Positions 62,840 through 64,000 of a DNA stretch of 64,000 bases are shown here, piece by piece. How positions within the stretch are numbered: position 1 is the stretch's first letter; every line of letters begins with the position of its first letter. Made by a program: the position numbers and the translations under genes. Under the pieces are notes generated by a model. It saw nothing but the letters and a program-made list of their open reading frames with translations. It was not told the DNA's origin and ran no database searches. This stretch comes from Symploca sp. SIO3C6 (GTDB lineage: Bacteria; Cyanobacteriota; Cyanobacteriia; Cyanobacteriales; Coleofasciculaceae), in assembly GCA_010692425.1 (NCBI GenBank), contig JAAHHJ010000001.1, positions 495,127 through 559,126 of the forward strand, given 5' to 3'.

Positions 62840-62873
62840 CAGTAATAACAGCTTGATCAAGCTGTTATTACTG
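62840..62873. repeat. Perfect 34-bp palindrome
   Basis: CAGTAATAACAGCTTGA joined to its exact complement TCAAGCTGTTATTACTG gives 17-bp arms with no loop (centre GATC). It lies 126 bases beyond the stop of the oxidoreductase gene. It could be an operator for a dimeric protein, a cruciform or a transcript-end hairpin; no T-run follows on the minus strand. Confidence 0.85.
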
Positions 62874-62998
62874 CCACTTTTTGCCGACTAACTTTGCCTC
62901 AAGTACTAACATTTTTGTTGCCGTATTTGTGCCTGCTATTGTACCATCTCTCTGAGTGGTTATTTACAGAGTGTTACGCGCGCCTTTAGGGGCTCTCA

Positions 62999-64000
62999 CT
63001 ACATCCGGCACCTGGAAGGAAGGGGCTGGGCTCGAAATTTGGGTAAGGAAACTGTGACTAGTTGACCTCCCAGTTGGAGAGATTGCTGTAGACACTGAAG
63101 AATATGCACCAGTTCAGTTCCAACCCAGCCAGAGGATACTGGCGAAGGTTGGCAAGAGTCAAGATGAGCAAGAAAGTGGTCGCAAACAAATTCTAGCGGT
63201 TGACCTGCTTCTATTTCCAGGACTTGGCGACTTTGACCAGCAGGGGTAAAGTAGTTACCGTTAGACTCAAGACACCCATGCTCGATGGTAAGGGGTGCCT
63301 CTGGGGACATTTCATCAAAAATCAAGGTTCCTTCCGTTCCTACAACGCTAAGACGTCTTTGTTTGTCAGGATTAAGCCAACACAGGTGAATAAAAGCCTC
63401 GAAACCAGTGGCATAAATTAGCGTGACTTGAACTAAGTCAGCCAAATCCTGATCTAGAGGTGAATTTTTCCCTATACTCCTCTGTAGCCAGACCTTACCA
63501 CTAGCTTTTACCTTAATGGGCATCTGCCCCAACCAGCTATTGAAAATTGCCAGGTCATGAATTGCCAAATCCCACAAGGCATTAACATCCCAGCGCACTG
63601 GGCCTAAATGGGTACGAGCAGCATAACCATAGCGCAATTCTCCTATGCCCCCAGACTTAATTACCTCGCCAGCACGCCAGACGGCTGGATGAAACAAATA
63701 AGTATGATCAACCATCAACTGTCGTTGCTGTTGTTGGGCAAAGCAGCACAGTTCTAGGCACTCATTGACATCAAGGGTCAAGGGCTTTTCTGCTAGAACA
63801 TGATAACCCCGTTGTAGTGCTTCCTTAATTAGAGTGTAGTGGGTAGAAGCCGGTGTGGCGATCGCTACCGCCTCAATTTGGGTGCTTTTGGGTATAGATG
63901 CCAAATCAGTTGCTAATAAGATGCTATTATTAAGTTCCAAGCTGGCTCCTAGTGCTGCTAAACGTTCTGTTTGCCGATCAACTACTGCGACTACCACAGT
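62999..64000 (-). CDS. Gfo/Idh/MocA family oxidoreductase (5' end outside window)
   Basis: The frame is open to the window edge, so the first 20-30 residues, including the first NAD-binding glycine loop, are missing. Visible features are VVAVVDRQTERL (end of the second Rossmann strand), AIATPASTHYTLIKEALQRG, the catalytic EKPLTLDVNE (EKP motif) and WDLAIHDLAI (DxxxH). These belong to Gfo/Idh/MocA dehydrogenases, many of which act on UDP- or dTDP-sugars and inositols. The substrate is not deducible. No partner gene is seen within the window. Confidence 0.88.
   Translation of the reverse strand, partial: TVVVAVVDRQTERLAALGASLELNNSILLATDLASIPKSTQIEAVAIATPASTHYTLIKEALQRGYHVLAEKPLTLDVNECLELCCFAQQQQRQLMVDHTYLFHPAVWRAGEVIKSGGIGELRYGYAARTHLGPVRWDVNALWDLAIHDLAIFNSWLGQMPIKVKASGKVWLQRSIGKNSPLDQDLADLVQVTLIYATGFEAFIHLCWLNPDKQRRLSVVGTEGTLIFDEMSPEAPLTIEHGCLESNGNYFTPAGQSRQVLEIEAGQPLEFVCDHFLAHLDSCQPSPVSSGWVGTELVHILQCLQQSLQLGGQLVTVSLPKFRAQPLPSRCRM

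Larger units (their letters stand above)
62158..62998. other. 840-base region of decayed mobile DNA and palindromes
   Basis: No intact gene. It contains a hairpin CCCCTCCCTTGCATGAAGGGG (near 62190, like IS200/IS605 ends), the interleaved palindromes at 62264-62306, a tnpB relic at 62319-62522 and a perfect 34-bp palindrome at 62840-62873. Confidence 0.55.

Overview
The window is cyanobacterial chromosome. The evidence is psbX followed by ycf66, a cyAbrB regulator, glgB, the acpP-fabF-tkt cluster, scattered GCGATCGC (HIP1) sites, heptameric short tandem repeats and many degraded IS200/IS605-type tnpB copies. The repeat load and the STAND-WD40 and RTX/SLH surface proteins suggest a filamentous species with a large genome. 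I cannot name the genus. Almost all genes are housekeeping or conserved cyanobacterial genes, so this is ordinary chromosome peppered with small mobile and structured repeats, not one large genomic island.

Layout. 1-3.85 kb: a truncated gene, an internally deleted tnpB, a MATE exporter, and a second broken tnpB carrying a nested-palindrome insertion. 3.9-9.3 kb: leucyl aminopeptidase, then two surface or secreted proteins (an SGNH hydrolase embedded in an RTX protein, and a beta-helix protein with SLH anchors). 9.3-16.7 kb: small, poorly characterised genes (RHH-like, PAS-like, FHA plus membrane coiled coil, a methyltransferase), tsaB, a coiled-coil gene and a LapA-like membrane protein. 17-24 kb: a 1112-residue NB-ARC/WD40 STAND protein, an acetolactate-synthase-like ThDP enzyme, an RmlD-like reductase and tRNA-Leu(GAG). 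24.3-34 kb: accC directly behind a miniature tnpB relic, yggT, psbX, ycf66, two TolB-like lipoproteins, sdhB, cyAbrB, a CPBP protease and a sulfide:quinone reductase. 34-49 kb: glgB, an FtsL-like gene with ftsI, a PP2C phosphatase, an SPFH protein, purS-purQ and acpP-fabF-tkt. 49-64 kb: a frameshifted gene next to a MITE, a K+ channel, an ethylene-receptor-like hybrid kinase, mutL, an OmpA/BON protein with a coiled-coil partner, purB, a DUF2288 gene, and a Gfo/Idh oxidoreductase cut by the window end.

How the genes fit together. Clear functional units are purS/purQ (overlapping by 4 bp; purB lies elsewhere in the window), acpP/fabF (fatty acid elongation), FtsL-like/ftsI (septal peptidoglycan), psbX/ycf66 (photosynthesis), the overlapping lipoprotein pair, the overlapping FHA and coiled-coil pair, and the OmpA protein with its coiled-coil neighbour.

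The most unusual material is non-coding or decayed. There are six tnpB relics, none intact. Two nested hairpin repeats keep the same four-stem shape with different stem sequences. One 43-bp element is built from two interleaved perfect palindromes. Heptamer repeats sit immediately behind stop codons. Matching dispersed repeats lie in opposite orientation about 48-58 kb apart. No CRISPR array, prophage, rRNA operon or complete insertion sequence was seen.
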